From Blastococcus sp. PRF04-17 (lineage in GTDB: Bacteria > Actinomycetota > Actinomycetes > Mycobacteriales > Geodermatophilaceae), in contig NZ_CP095412.1 of NCBI RefSeq assembly GCF_023016265.1, positions 2,604,001 to 2,668,000 on the forward strand: a stretch of DNA of 64,000 bases. The letters run 5' to 3'. A program made the translations under genes and the position numbers. The notes beneath the pieces are model-generated. The model searched no databases and was not told where the DNA came from. It saw nothing but the letters and a program-made list of their open reading frames with translations. Below are positions 17,099 to 26,250 of this stretch, one piece after another; positions within the stretch are counted from its first letter, which is position 1; each line of letters starts with the position of its first letter.

Positions 17099-18192
17099 AC
17101 GCCGGCCGGCCGGCCCGGAGCGCCCGGGCCGGCCGGTCGGACGACCGCTGGTACGGGCTGGAGCCGTCGTGGCAGATCCTCCTCGAGGCCGCAGCCCGCC
17201 GGGAGCACGGCCGCGACCTCCAGCTGATCCTCGAACTGGACCGGGTCAGCTACCGGGTGCCGGTCGAAGTCCGCGGACGGCGGGAGTCGGTGAACGTCAC
17301 GATCGACTTCTACGCCCGCCCGCCGTACGACTGCTTCGGGCTGCCGGCCGAGGAGTACCCGCGGGTCTTCGCAGTCCCGGGCGCGACGTCGCCACATCGG
17401 ATGCCCGACGACGGCGCCCTGTGCCTGTGGTTCCCTGCCGACCCGCCCGAGCGCCGTTGGCGTCCGGTCAACGGGCTGCTGGCGCTCATCGACCTCGCAC
17501 GCGACCACGTCTTCTTCGAGGACCACTGGCGGGCCACCGGCGGCGGCGCGGCGGCGAGTGGCTCGGGGCCGAGCAGCCGCACGGCTTCCCCGGGAGCGGG
17601 TGGCGTGAGCGAACAATTCGCGGCCGCAAGGGCTGCCGCCGCGGCCGCGGCGGCGCCGAGCACGTGGGACCGCATCGTCGCCGACGTCGACGCCGGGGAC
17701 ATCGCCACCGTCCTCGGCGCCCTTCTGGGCGTACTCGGCGCCGTGCTTGCCGCCGTCATCGCGGCGACCGTCGCCGTGAAGGCCTACAAGGCTCAGCAGC
17801 GGGAGGCGCGGCGGCAGGAGAAGGCGACGTTCTACGCCGAGGCTGTGCGCGCCGTGGAGGACTACGCGGAGGCGCCGTACCGCATCCGCCGCCGCGACGG
17901 CTCCGCCCAGGCCCGACGGGAGGTCACCCAGCACATCAGCGACATCAAGTCTCGGATCAGCTTCTTCTCCGCCTGGATGGCGATCCACGGAACGGAGACG
18001 GTGGCCACCGCCTACGACGAGTTCGCGCGCACCGGGCAGACCGAGGCCGGGCGGCAGATGACCACGGCGTGGAGAGATCGGCCCACGAAGAAGGACAAGG
18101 ACGTTCCCATCGGCTCACCCCTCCCGCGTGTCGCCACGGACCGGGCGCGGACGAGGCTCCTGGCCGCGATGAAGAAGGACCTCGACGGGTAG
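17095..18192 (+). CDS. CBASS E2-like protein fused to a transmembrane effector-like region
   Basis: The first 150 residues are a ubiquitin-conjugating-like (prokaryotic E2) domain: SPHRMPDDGALCLWFPAD carries the likely catalytic Cys110, followed by RWRPVNGLLALIDLARDHVF and HWRATGGG. E2-only proteins like this mark the short type II CBASS, where they act with the CD-NTase. A Gly/Ser/Ala linker leads to one transmembrane helix at about 203-227 (TVLGALLGVLGAVLAAVIAA) and a charged helical cytoplasmic domain, as in membrane-acting CBASS effectors. E2 and effector are normally separate genes; here the frame is open throughout. An internal GTG at 17605 (codon 171) with GGGAG before it could also yield the effector alone. 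Confidence 0.8.
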   Translation: MNAGRPARSARAGRSDDRWYGLEPSWQILLEAAARREHGRDLQLILELDRVSYRVPVEVRGRRESVNVTIDFYARPPYDCFGLPAEEYPRVFAVPGATSPHRMPDDGALCLWFPADPPERRWRPVNGLLALIDLARDHVFFEDHWRATGGGAAASGSGPSSRTASPGAGGVSEQFAAARAAAAAAAAPSTWDRIVADVDAGDIATVLGALLGVLGAVLAAVIAATVAVKAYKAQQREARRQEKATFYAEAVRAVEDYAEAPYRIRRRDGSAQARREVTQHISDIKSRISFFSAWMAIHGTETVATAYDEFARTGQTEAGRQMTTAWRDRPTKKDKDVPIGSPLPRVATDRARTRLLAAMKKDLDG

Positions 18193-18197
18193 CTCCA

Positions 18198-18211
18198 CGC
18201 CCCGCGGGGCG
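18198..18211. terminator. Palindrome just after the CBASS genes
   Basis: CGCCCCGCGGGGCG is a perfect 14-bp palindrome starting 6 bp after the CBASS stop, in the convergent gap before the helicase gene. It has no T-run, so termination is only a guess from position. Confidence 0.3.
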
Positions 18212-18370
18212 GCCTGTTGGCCCACTCCCCCTGTGTGCCGGTCCAGTCGCCGCAGGCAGCGCTGCTGAGCTCGACGTGCCTCGCAGGCTCGCGCCACTAA
18301 CGCCCGCGAGGCCGCAGTCAGTTGGGGCGTTGGGTACACGTACCGCGTGTCTTACCGGCCACGTCCGGGA

Positions 18371-21300
18371 TCACGATCGGCCGATCGCGTGCCAGAACTT
18401 CGTCTCGGTCATGATCCGAGTTCCATACGATCGCGCTTTCTCCGCTTTTCCTGACAGTGATTGAGGGTCGGCGGCGACGAGCACGTCGAGCGCTTTCGTG
18501 ACGCGTTCGTGAACGATGAGACCTGCTGCTCGCGCGAGGGCGTGTGCCTGGTCGCGGGTGATGGGCCGTCCTTGGATGCGCGTTTGGAGGGCGCCGGTGA
18601 AGCACACGCCGAGCCCGCGGAGATCGTCGCTCTGACTGCGGCTCGGGGTTCGGGTCCGTGCCGCATGCAGGGCGGCAGCGATCTCGCCGACTCCGAATCC
18701 GAGTGCAGCCGCTACGACCGCGAGGTCCTCGGCCTCCAGGTCGGTGACCACACCGTCTCCGAGCGCCGTCAGGGCCAGCGCCTCCAGGTAGTTCATGTGG
18801 GCACGGTGCACGTCCGAGCGCGAGAGCCCCCATGCCTGGGCTGTGTCGGCGAGGGTGCGCACCTCCGCCGAGTCCAAGCGCCGGTCCTCCAGCGCGCGGG
18901 ACAGCACATCGAGGTAGGCCGCGGTATCGGCTGGCTTCGCCGCGCCTCTTACGTTGTGCGCAGGAAGGTGCCGGATCAGCGTGGCCAGTGGTGAGGCCTC
19001 CAGCCGGGATCGCGACGAGCGAGGTCGCACCGGGCCGCCGATCGGCCAGACGGACCAGCTCGGCGGCTCGGGCCACACGTCGGGCACACAGCCGAGGTCG
19101 GTCAGTGTGCCCCCGCCGACGCGCCGCAGGTAGACGCCCAGCAGCTCGGCTGTCGCGGTCGCATCCCCCAAGGCCGTGTGCTCGCCCGGGTGGGTGAGCG
19201 ACTCTGCCGCCAGGCAGTCGGCCAGCCGGCCACCACCGAACGCTCCCAACCGATACGACAGCGCGAGGGTGCACAGCGCCGGCCAGGTGGGGGGCGCCGC
19301 CCCCAGACGCGTGAACTCCGATGACACGAACCCGAGATCGAAGCGGGCGTTGTGGGCGACCACGACGGCCCCGTCGAGCCTGTCGGCGACATCCCCTGCC
19401 ACATCCAAGAACCTGGGCGCGTCGAGAACATCGGCCCCGCGGATTCCGTGCACGTGGGTAGGGCCGAGGTCGCGCTGCGGATTCAGCAGCGTCGACCAGG
19501 AGTCCTCGATGGTGCCGTCCGGTGTGGTTCGAACGATCGCGATCTCCACGATCCGGTCATGGAGCCGCGGGGAGAAGCCCGTCGTCTCCACGTCCACCAC
19601 GGCGAAGGGGGTGGTGCCGAGCTCCGGGCGGCCGTGCGGTCGCGGACGGGCTCCAGCGGCCGACGTCGTCGCGGCCAGGCGGGGCGCCTCCGCCGCGGCG
19701 GATCGGGCGGACACGTCGTGCGCCGACACGTTGGCGGCGGGCACCGACGATGGCGCCGCTGTTGAGGTGCTGCGTGCGTCGTCTGGCTGATCGACGGCGA
19801 CGTCTCGAGCCTCTTGCAGTAGCTGGCGTGCGGCCTCCCAGGCGCCTTCGACATCGAGGCTGCGTGCGGCGAAGCCCTCGTTGAGCAGCTCCTCACTGAG
19901 CTGGTCGTCGTACTTCTCGACGATCTTGTTGTCGACCCTGGCAGCCAGCAAGGCTGGCTCGGGGGCGCCCTGCTCGACCAGCTCGGCGAGGCGGCTCAAG
20001 GCCTGCTCTCGCCTGCAGTTGCTCATGGTTAGGCAGACGCCGTCTTGGGCCACCTCGATGCCGGCAGCGGTCAGGGCCACCGCGAGCGTCGAGCAGATGC
20101 GGTCTCCGCGCCACGGGAAGATCAACGTGTCCGCGCCGATGGTCAGCAACGGGTCGGCCCCGAGCCCGTATCGGGCGAAGTTGTTGCGGCCCTCGGTGAG
20201 CAACTGGACCGCCGTCGCGTCCAGGTAGGCCGGCATGTCGGCACTCAGGTACACACGCCGCATCTCCTGGCGGATCCGGTCAGCGACCGCGGCGCCGGCG
20301 CCGGCGAACGTCGGTGGCCGTCCTCCAGACGACCGGATCAGTTCGATGACCTTCTCGTGCGAGTCGACCGCCAGCACCTTCCAGCGTCGTCCGCCGAAGA
20401 TGAGCAGGGACCCGGGCATCAGCGGATAGTCGACCGGCAAGGTCCCGAGCGTGCGACCGCTGGCGATGAGGCGGTACTCCTCGCCGGTGCGAAAGGCCGC
20501 GTAGAACGAGTAGTGATTGACCAGGCGCTCGCCGGCTTGCCCGTGCAGCAGCAGCCCGTCAGAAGCCTGCATGAGCAGGTCAACTCGCTCATCGGCGAGT
20601 GCACGCAGCAGTCGCTTGAATGTGTCCCCGGAGACGCCGGCGAAGGGGCCGGTTTCGCACAGCACCCGGTATGCCTCGAGCGGTGTGACCCCACCGTGCT
20701 GAGCGATCAACGACAGCAGCTGCTGCACCAGCGTGGACAGGTGGAGTCCGCCCGAGTTCGGCGCCTCGTTCCACCGATCGAGCAGCAGGTTGACCATGGC
20801 GATGCTCTGGACGAGCTCGGTGCGCAACGCGTCAGACGGCGGTGTCTGGGGGCTTACCTGTGGCTCGGTGACGTACAGCCGCATCGTCGCGGCGCCACCG
20901 CGACGGCCCGAGCGGCCCAGCCGCTGCCGCATGCTCGCCACCGACTGGGGTGCGCCTAGCTGGGCGATGGAGGTGACAGACCCGATGTCGATCCCCATCT
21001 CCAGGGTGGACGTGCAGATCGCACTGACTGGAGTCTCCCGGTCCTTCAGCCGGGATTCGGCGAACTCGCGCAGTTCCTTGGACAGGCTGCCGTGGTGCGG
21101 GATGAACTCGGTCGGGACGTGTTCACGCTCGGATCGTCGCTGCAGCAGGTCCGCGTAGATCTCCACTTCGCGTCGCGAGTTGGCGAAGACCAGGTTGTCG
21201 GTCCCGCGCAGCGTCCGGAAGAGATGATCGGCGATCGCCAGCTGATGCCCCTCGGTCACCTCCTCGGCTTCCACGTCGCGCCCGCTGGCCTCCACGTGCT

Positions 21301-22120
21301 CCGCCTGGCGTGCCGACAGCTGCGGCGGCAGGGCCTCATAGCCGCGCACCTGCAGCTTCAGTTCGTGGGTGTCCTCCACCGAGGTGATCACGGTGACGCG
21401 AGGCCCACACCCGGGGCGCAGGTACGCCGCCGCACCGTCCATGTCACCGAGCGTCGCCGACAGCCCAATCCTGGGCACGCGCCGCCGCACGGCCAGCTCC
21501 ACCCGGTGCAGGAGCGACTGCAGCTGCATACCTCGTTCGGTTCCGAGGAACGAGTGCATCTCGTCGATGACGACGTAGCGCAGTCCGCCCAGGATCCTCG
21601 CGACTTTGGGGCCGTGAACGACGAGGAGCGCCTCCAGGGACTCCGGCGTGATGAGCAGGATCCCGTCGGGATCACTGAGCACCTTGGCCTTGCGTGAGCC
21701 GGGAACGTCCCCGTGCCAGCGATGGACCGGCAGGTCCAAGTGCTCGCACAGGGCGTCGAGCCGGCCGTACTGGTCGTTGATGAGCGCCTTGAGCGGGCTC
21801 ACGTACAGCGCCTGCACTCCGGTGACCGCAGGCTGCTGCTCAGTGCGCGCTTCCCTCCGCCCACGCGCGTCCGCCGCGCCTTCTCGCGCGGCCAGCAGAC
21901 TCGAGCAGATCGGGAGAAACGCCGCTTCGGTCTTCCCGGCGGCCGTTGCCGCGGAGATGATCACGTCCCGGTCGCCGGCGAGGATCGGTCGGACGGCGCG
22001 TTCCTGCGCGTCGCGCAGCTCGGTCCAGTTCTGCTCCCAGATCCATCGTTGGATGCGCGGGTGCAGCTCAACGAAGGCCGACGACTGATGGCCTGCGGCC
22101 TCACCCGCTGTGCCGGTCAT
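18371..22120 (-). CDS. BrxHI/Lhr-like helicase fused to DEDDh exonuclease and BRCT domain
   Basis: A 1249-residue protein. Residues 30-480 are a superfamily 2 helicase of the Lhr/BrxHI type: Walker A SAATAAGKTEAAF near 57-69, DEMH at 186-189, SATLGD near 221 and motif VI QRLGRSGRRG at 399-408. At about 838-1000 lies a DnaQ-like DEDDh exonuclease (FAVVDVETTG; VVAHNARFDLGF; HTALGDATATAELL). The last 90 residues form a BRCT domain (GLGVCFTGALQTRI, LVAADPQSLSGKAEKA). ATG at 22120 is preferred over upstream frame extension because the preceding residues are arginine-rich and featureless. It ends the six-gene minus-strand array, 13 nt after the BrxD-like gene. Expected role: unwinding and degrading invading DNA. 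Confidence 0.85.
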   Translation of the reverse strand: MTGTAGEAAGHQSSAFVELHPRIQRWIWEQNWTELRDAQERAVRPILAGDRDVIISAATAAGKTEAAFLPICSSLLAAREGAADARGRREARTEQQPAVTGVQALYVSPLKALINDQYGRLDALCEHLDLPVHRWHGDVPGSRKAKVLSDPDGILLITPESLEALLVVHGPKVARILGGLRYVVIDEMHSFLGTERGMQLQSLLHRVELAVRRRVPRIGLSATLGDMDGAAAYLRPGCGPRVTVITSVEDTHELKLQVRGYEALPPQLSARQAEHVEASGRDVEAEEVTEGHQLAIADHLFRTLRGTDNLVFANSRREVEIYADLLQRRSEREHVPTEFIPHHGSLSKELREFAESRLKDRETPVSAICTSTLEMGIDIGSVTSIAQLGAPQSVASMRQRLGRSGRRGGAATMRLYVTEPQVSPQTPPSDALRTELVQSIAMVNLLLDRWNEAPNSGGLHLSTLVQQLLSLIAQHGGVTPLEAYRVLCETGPFAGVSGDTFKRLLRALADERVDLLMQASDGLLLHGQAGERLVNHYSFYAAFRTGEEYRLIASGRTLGTLPVDYPLMPGSLLIFGGRRWKVLAVDSHEKVIELIRSSGGRPPTFAGAGAAVADRIRQEMRRVYLSADMPAYLDATAVQLLTEGRNNFARYGLGADPLLTIGADTLIFPWRGDRICSTLAVALTAAGIEVAQDGVCLTMSNCRREQALSRLAELVEQGAPEPALLAARVDNKIVEKYDDQLSEELLNEGFAARSLDVEGAWEAARQLLQEARDVAVDQPDDARSTSTAAPSSVPAANVSAHDVSARSAAAEAPRLAATTSAAGARPRPHGRPELGTTPFAVVDVETTGFSPRLHDRIVEIAIVRTTPDGTIEDSWSTLLNPQRDLGPTHVHGIRGADVLDAPRFLDVAGDVADRLDGAVVVAHNARFDLGFVSSEFTRLGAAPPTWPALCTLALSYRLGAFGGGRLADCLAAESLTHPGEHTALGDATATAELLGVYLRRVGGGTLTDLGCVPDVWPEPPSWSVWPIGGPVRPRSSRSRLEASPLATLIRHLPAHNVRGAAKPADTAAYLDVLSRALEDRRLDSAEVRTLADTAQAWGLSRSDVHRAHMNYLEALALTALGDGVVTDLEAEDLAVVAAALGFGVGEIAAALHAARTRTPSRSQSDDLRGLGVCFTGALQTRIQGRPITRDQAHALARAAGLIVHERVTKALDVLVAADPQSLSGKAEKARSYGTRIMTETKFWHAIGRS

Positions 22121-22133
22121 GCGCAGCGGCCTG

Positions 22134-23552
22134 TCACAGCCTGAACGTCGCGAGGTCGTCGTCCTCCGGTGACGACGCGGACACTGATCTCGACGCCACC
22201 CCCGCCTCGGTCTGGTCGACCGCGGCGTCAGTGGCGTGCGGGCGTGCGAAGCCGTCCTCCTCGGCCAGCGGCGCAAGATCGGGATTGGATTCGGCCACAA
22301 GGTTCACCGCGCCGACCAGCGGCGCCCAGTCGGTCCCCGGGTTCTGCTCGAGCACGGCGAGCAGGTTCACGAACTCCTTGATGGTGGTTCGCGGTGTCCG
22401 GAAGTACGCGTCGCCGATGCGGCTGGAGCAGTGGGTCATGAAGGCCGTCAGGGCGTCGTCGGGAACCAGATAGGCGTTCGCGTCGCCGCCGGCGAACACG
22501 TGCCGCAGGCGGGTCAGGAGCAGGTAGAAGTCCTCGGGCGTCAGGTTCGCCAGGCGCAGCACGGGGCCGGAGTAGTCGACGAGGCCACCTGTGGCGTACG
22601 TGTTCTCGGCCAGGCGTGACTGCAGCGCCGCGTACGAGTACAGGCCACGCCGGGCATCGAGCAAGAAGTCCGGGGTGCCGCCCAGGATGAACCCAAGGTG
22701 GGCGGCGGTTCCCTGCAGGCTGTCGTTCAGGATGCGCAGGATCTGCTCGTAGTTGGCGTTGCGCGCCTGCGTGTTCGCCAGCTTGTACAGGTTGACCATC
22801 TCGTCGAGGCACACCAGCAGACCGCCGAAACCGGCCATGACGACAAACCTGGCCAAGAGCTTGAGCTGGTCGTAGAAGTTGGCGTCATCGACGATGGTGC
22901 GCACGCCGAGCGCCGCCCGGGCGTCGGTCCGGGTGCTGAACTCGCCGCGCAGCCAGCGCACCGCGTCGCTCTTGAGCTGCTCGTTCCCAGTGTCGTGCCC
23001 GCGCCAGTACGCGCCGATGACCTCGGCGAAGTCGTACCCGCCCGTCAACTCCGACAGCGATGCCAGCCGGGTGCGGATGACGGCGTCCGGCGTCGTCCCG
23101 GTCTCCCGCGCCTCGGTGAGCGCGGCGGTGATGAACCGCTCGACGATGCTCCCCATGGCCCCACCGTCGGGCTTCGCGCGGGTCGCGATGTTGCGCATCA
23201 GTTCCGCGTACAGAGAGCGGGCCTGGCCGCCGGTGGCGTGCAGCCGTCGGTCAGGCGACAGGTCGGCGTGCACCGTGACGAGCTTGCGTTCCATGGCAAT
23301 CGACCGGACCAGGTTCAGGAAGAACGTCTTGCCGGAGCCGTACTCGCCGATGGCCAGGCGGAAGGCGGAGCCGCCGTCGGCGATCCGGTCGACGTCGCTC
23401 AGCAGGGCCTTGACCTCCTCGGCCCGGCCGACCTGCACGTGCTGCTGACCGACACGTGGGACGACGCCGGCCCGCAGCGCCTGCAGGATCGCGTCACGCT
23501 CCCGCGGCCGGATCGTCGTGCCCACGGAAGTGGCGGGGGTCGAGCTGGTCAT
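22134..23552 (-). CDS. BrxD-like P-loop ATPase (DUF2791 type)
   Basis: A 472-residue ATP-binding protein like BrxD of BREX types 2 and 3, where it pairs with the helicase BrxHI; here too it lies directly before a BrxHI-like gene. Walker A is IGEYGSGKTFFLN at about 68-80. Walker B is LLVCLDEMVNLYKL near 245-258, and NANYEQILRILNDSLQG with FILGGTPDFLLD are typical of this family. The ATG at 23552 overlaps the TerB-like gene stop as ATGA. The C-terminal 60 residues are acidic and low complexity. Role in defence is inferred from partners. Confidence 0.85.
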   Translation of the reverse strand: MTSSTPATSVGTTIRPRERDAILQALRAGVVPRVGQQHVQVGRAEEVKALLSDVDRIADGGSAFRLAIGEYGSGKTFFLNLVRSIAMERKLVTVHADLSPDRRLHATGGQARSLYAELMRNIATRAKPDGGAMGSIVERFITAALTEARETGTTPDAVIRTRLASLSELTGGYDFAEVIGAYWRGHDTGNEQLKSDAVRWLRGEFSTRTDARAALGVRTIVDDANFYDQLKLLARFVVMAGFGGLLVCLDEMVNLYKLANTQARNANYEQILRILNDSLQGTAAHLGFILGGTPDFLLDARRGLYSYAALQSRLAENTYATGGLVDYSGPVLRLANLTPEDFYLLLTRLRHVFAGGDANAYLVPDDALTAFMTHCSSRIGDAYFRTPRTTIKEFVNLLAVLEQNPGTDWAPLVGAVNLVAESNPDLAPLAEEDGFARPHATDAAVDQTEAGVASRSVSASSPEDDDLATFRL

Positions 23553-25801
23553 GCCTGCATCTCCTGGGCTACGCCGGGGTCGATCGTGATGGGGTCATCG
23601 CCGTCGAGGAGCGGGTCACCGACCCGCTCGTAGGCGGCTTCGTTCAGGGTGTCGACGGCGCCGTCGGTCAGCAGGCCCAGGCCGGCGCACTCGGCTTCGA
23701 GCTCGGCCCGGCTCCAGCTGCCGCGGACGGCGAGCACCGTCAGCAGCGTCGAGTGGGCAGCGTCGAGTCCAGCGATGGAGGGCCCCGTCGCGGCGGGCAG
23801 CGACGGTGGTGTCGGTTCCTCGTCCGTGAAGATGGAACCGAGCAGCGCGGTGACCGCGGAGGTCTCGGCGAGCTTGGCTGCGACCGTGGCCGCGTCCAGC
23901 TGCACGGGCGCGGCCGGATCGCGGGATGCGCCGGGGTCGGGTCGGGCAGCCGGAGCCGGTGGGATGGCGTAGGCAGGCGCGCCTGGCGAGGAGGCCCTGA
24001 CGGTCACGGGCCCGGCCGCGGCGATCCTGACGCCGCCGGTCGTCGCCGCGTGGACGCGGCTGTAGACCGACGCAGGATCCAAGCCGAGCAGCTTGAAGAT
24101 CTTCGTGAGAATCTTGATCTCCTCCGGGCTCACGTGCCCGTCCGTGGCCGCGACCGTGGTGAGAAAGTCCCCGATGTTCTCGCGCTGCCCTTGATCCAGT
24201 GCGGCGAGCCGCTTGGTGAGCCCGATCAGCTTCACCGGAGTTGCCAGCAGCCAGCGCAGGTGAGCTTCCAGCCGGGCGCGTTCGGCTGCCCCGAATCCCA
24301 TGGCGGCCTCGAGGTGCGCCACCAGATGGGAGATCTCCGCATCGGAGGCGTGCCCGTCTGCGGCGCTGACTACGGACGCGAGGTGCATCAGCAGCGCCGC
24401 GGCCTGGTACTCAGGACTGGGAGAGGCGGGCTGGCCAGGTTCGGCGCGGAACAGCACCACAACGCCGGCAGGGTCGGGCACCGGCCCGCCGTGGCGGACG
24501 TCGGGTTCCAAGCCGATGCCGCGGGCACTCAGCAGCTGTGCCAGCGTGACGGCCTCGGCTTTCGCGACCTTGCCCGGTGTCGCCAGGGGCCAGAACGCGA
24601 GCAGCTCGCCCGCGTCAACAACCGCGCTGGGCTGCCCGTCGAGAGCCGCGTTGACGAACGAGTTCAGGCGGGCCAGGTCGTCGCCGCCCGCGTTGTCCGC
24701 GAGTTCTGGCGGCAGCAGCGCGGCCGCCGGCAGCGTCCCCGGCGCGTCAGGATTGCGTCCCAGGTAGCGGCTGTAGGCATCCAGGCTCGCGGTGCACTCC
24801 TCCACGAGCGCGGCCAGCTTCTTGCTCGGACCCGCCTGGGTCAGGACGTCGGGCAGCGTTGTCGACAACTCGGCTTGGCCGATTCCTGCGCTGGCCGAGT
24901 AGTAGTCGAGCTTCAGCCTCGTGGTTGTCGCCTTGATCGTGAGGCCAGGGCCGTGCCGTTCGGCGTATCTGGTGCGGAACAGCGCTTCGAACTCGGCCGC
25001 ACAGCGGGTTGCCGGGGTCCGCAGGTAGATCTCCGGGTGGTAGTAGGCCCACGCCAGGGCCTAGTCGGCGGAGAGCGGTGTCCCGTCGACCGCGAGCTCT
25101 CCCAGACCGACCCGCAGGGCCATCGGGACGTCCCAGGCATTGCCGGTGCGCGCGGGCACGGAGACATCGCCGGTGCTCGTCGCGTAGAAGTCCAGCAGCT
25201 GCAGGAACCGTGTCGCATAGCCGCGAAAGGACCCGTTGTCACCGTAGAGGTCGAGCAGTCGCCGAACCTCGGCGGCGATAGCCGGCAGCTCTTCGCTGAT
25301 GTCCTGGCCCTTGGCGGCGTCGACGAGCACCCGACGTTCCAGGCCGTAGAAGAAGAGGAACGGCCAGCTGATCGGCGCGTTCGGTGCGCGTCGGCCGTCG
25401 GCCAGCCACGTCAGGTACGCGGCGCGCGCGCCGGGGGTGATGTCGCTGTAGGAGGGCCAGTACCCGACGCTGCCAGCCGCCCAGTCGGGCCGGCGGAAGT
25501 CCAGTGGGAGCCGCGGGTCGATGAGCGCCGGGTCCGGGCCGTGGCCGACGGCGGCCGGCAGCTGTCGACCGACGTACAGCATCCCGCCAGGCAGGGTCAG
25601 CGAGCCCACCGTCACCGCAGCCCCCGGCGGGACCCACCCGTCCCTGCCAGCCCTGCCGTCCGCTGCCGGAGGCGGCGGGCTGGGTGACCGTGGCGCCACA
25701 GCCACCGAAGAAGGCGGTGCCGACGACCCGAGATTCGAGACCGGAGGCGCCGCCGGAGCTGCGGAGGGCGCGCTTCGCTTGAACCAATCCCGTAGACCCA
25801 C
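23549..25801 (-). pseudogene. TerB-family protein gene with an in-frame TAG
   Basis: The frame codes for a TerB protein of about 750 residues: an N-terminal TerB_N domain (WPSYSDITPGARAAYLTWLA; FLFFYGLERRVLVDA), a central helical part and a TerB/TerB-C region (VVSAADGHASDAEISHLVAH and TVAATDGHVSPEEIKIL). Translation from GTG at 25801 stops after 246 codons at a TAG (25061-25063), but the same frame continues at once with ALAWAYYHPEIYLRTPATR. Family members have a tryptophan at the equivalent site, so one TGG-to-TAG change explains it. The reading may be a real null, or an error in the sequence. An internal TTG near 24868 could restart the C-terminal part. TerB domains bind metal in tellurite and stress systems. 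Confidence 0.8.
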
Positions 25802-26250
25802 TGCATCCCCCGCGTTCCGATGTCAAACCCACCGTTGCGCTGGGTTGACTGTCTGCGACAAGTGCAGGCTAGTCACCCACGGGCGGCCATCGTGCGGGAT
25901 CAGCGAATCACGTGGGGATGACAGTTCCGGAACGGCCCCCCGCAACGGTTCTGGACCTCGCCCAGACACTCCGCCTCCTCGACAGCCGCGATCAGTCCAA
26001 TCCGTATCCGCCGGCGCCCGACTGAGCACGGCGCTCAGAACCTCACACGGCCTTGAACTCCGCGCTCGTCAGCTCTACGAACGTGCCGACCGAAGAATGA
26101 CCGAATCTGGCGCAGGGCTTTGTCGGTGCCTGGGGAGACAAAGTCTGGCGTACGGAGGAAGGCGAACCGGCGACTCCGTACGGCCCAGGAAGGTCCCCAT
26201 GTTGGCGGCCGCACGTGGGAACGCTGATCCGTTCCCTTGATCACGGGTCA
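25802..26250. other. Gap inside the defence array, no firm gene
   Basis: This 449-bp gap splits the array into a herA-nurA-methyltransferase half and a terB-brxD-helicase half, so a second promoter for the latter may lie here. The plus strand holds a short frame at 25918-26025 (35 codons, MTVPERPPATVLDLAQTLRL), with weak coding look and no RBS I trust. No clear hairpin or operator was seen. Confidence 0.35.

Noticed and set aside
22134-23552. A complete BREX system
   Set aside because: There are no PglX, PglZ, BrxA, BrxB or BrxC genes in the window. Only the BrxD- and BrxHI-like pair is present.
25061-25063. TAG read as pyrrolysine or another recoded residue
   Set aside because: There is no sign of a pyrrolysine gene set, and a Trp is expected at this position, so a simple nonsense change or sequence error is more likely.
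23456-25687. Plus-strand frame of 743 codons opposite the BrxD and TerB genes
   Set aside because: It has no motif or plausible start and lies antisense to two genes with recognisable domains.
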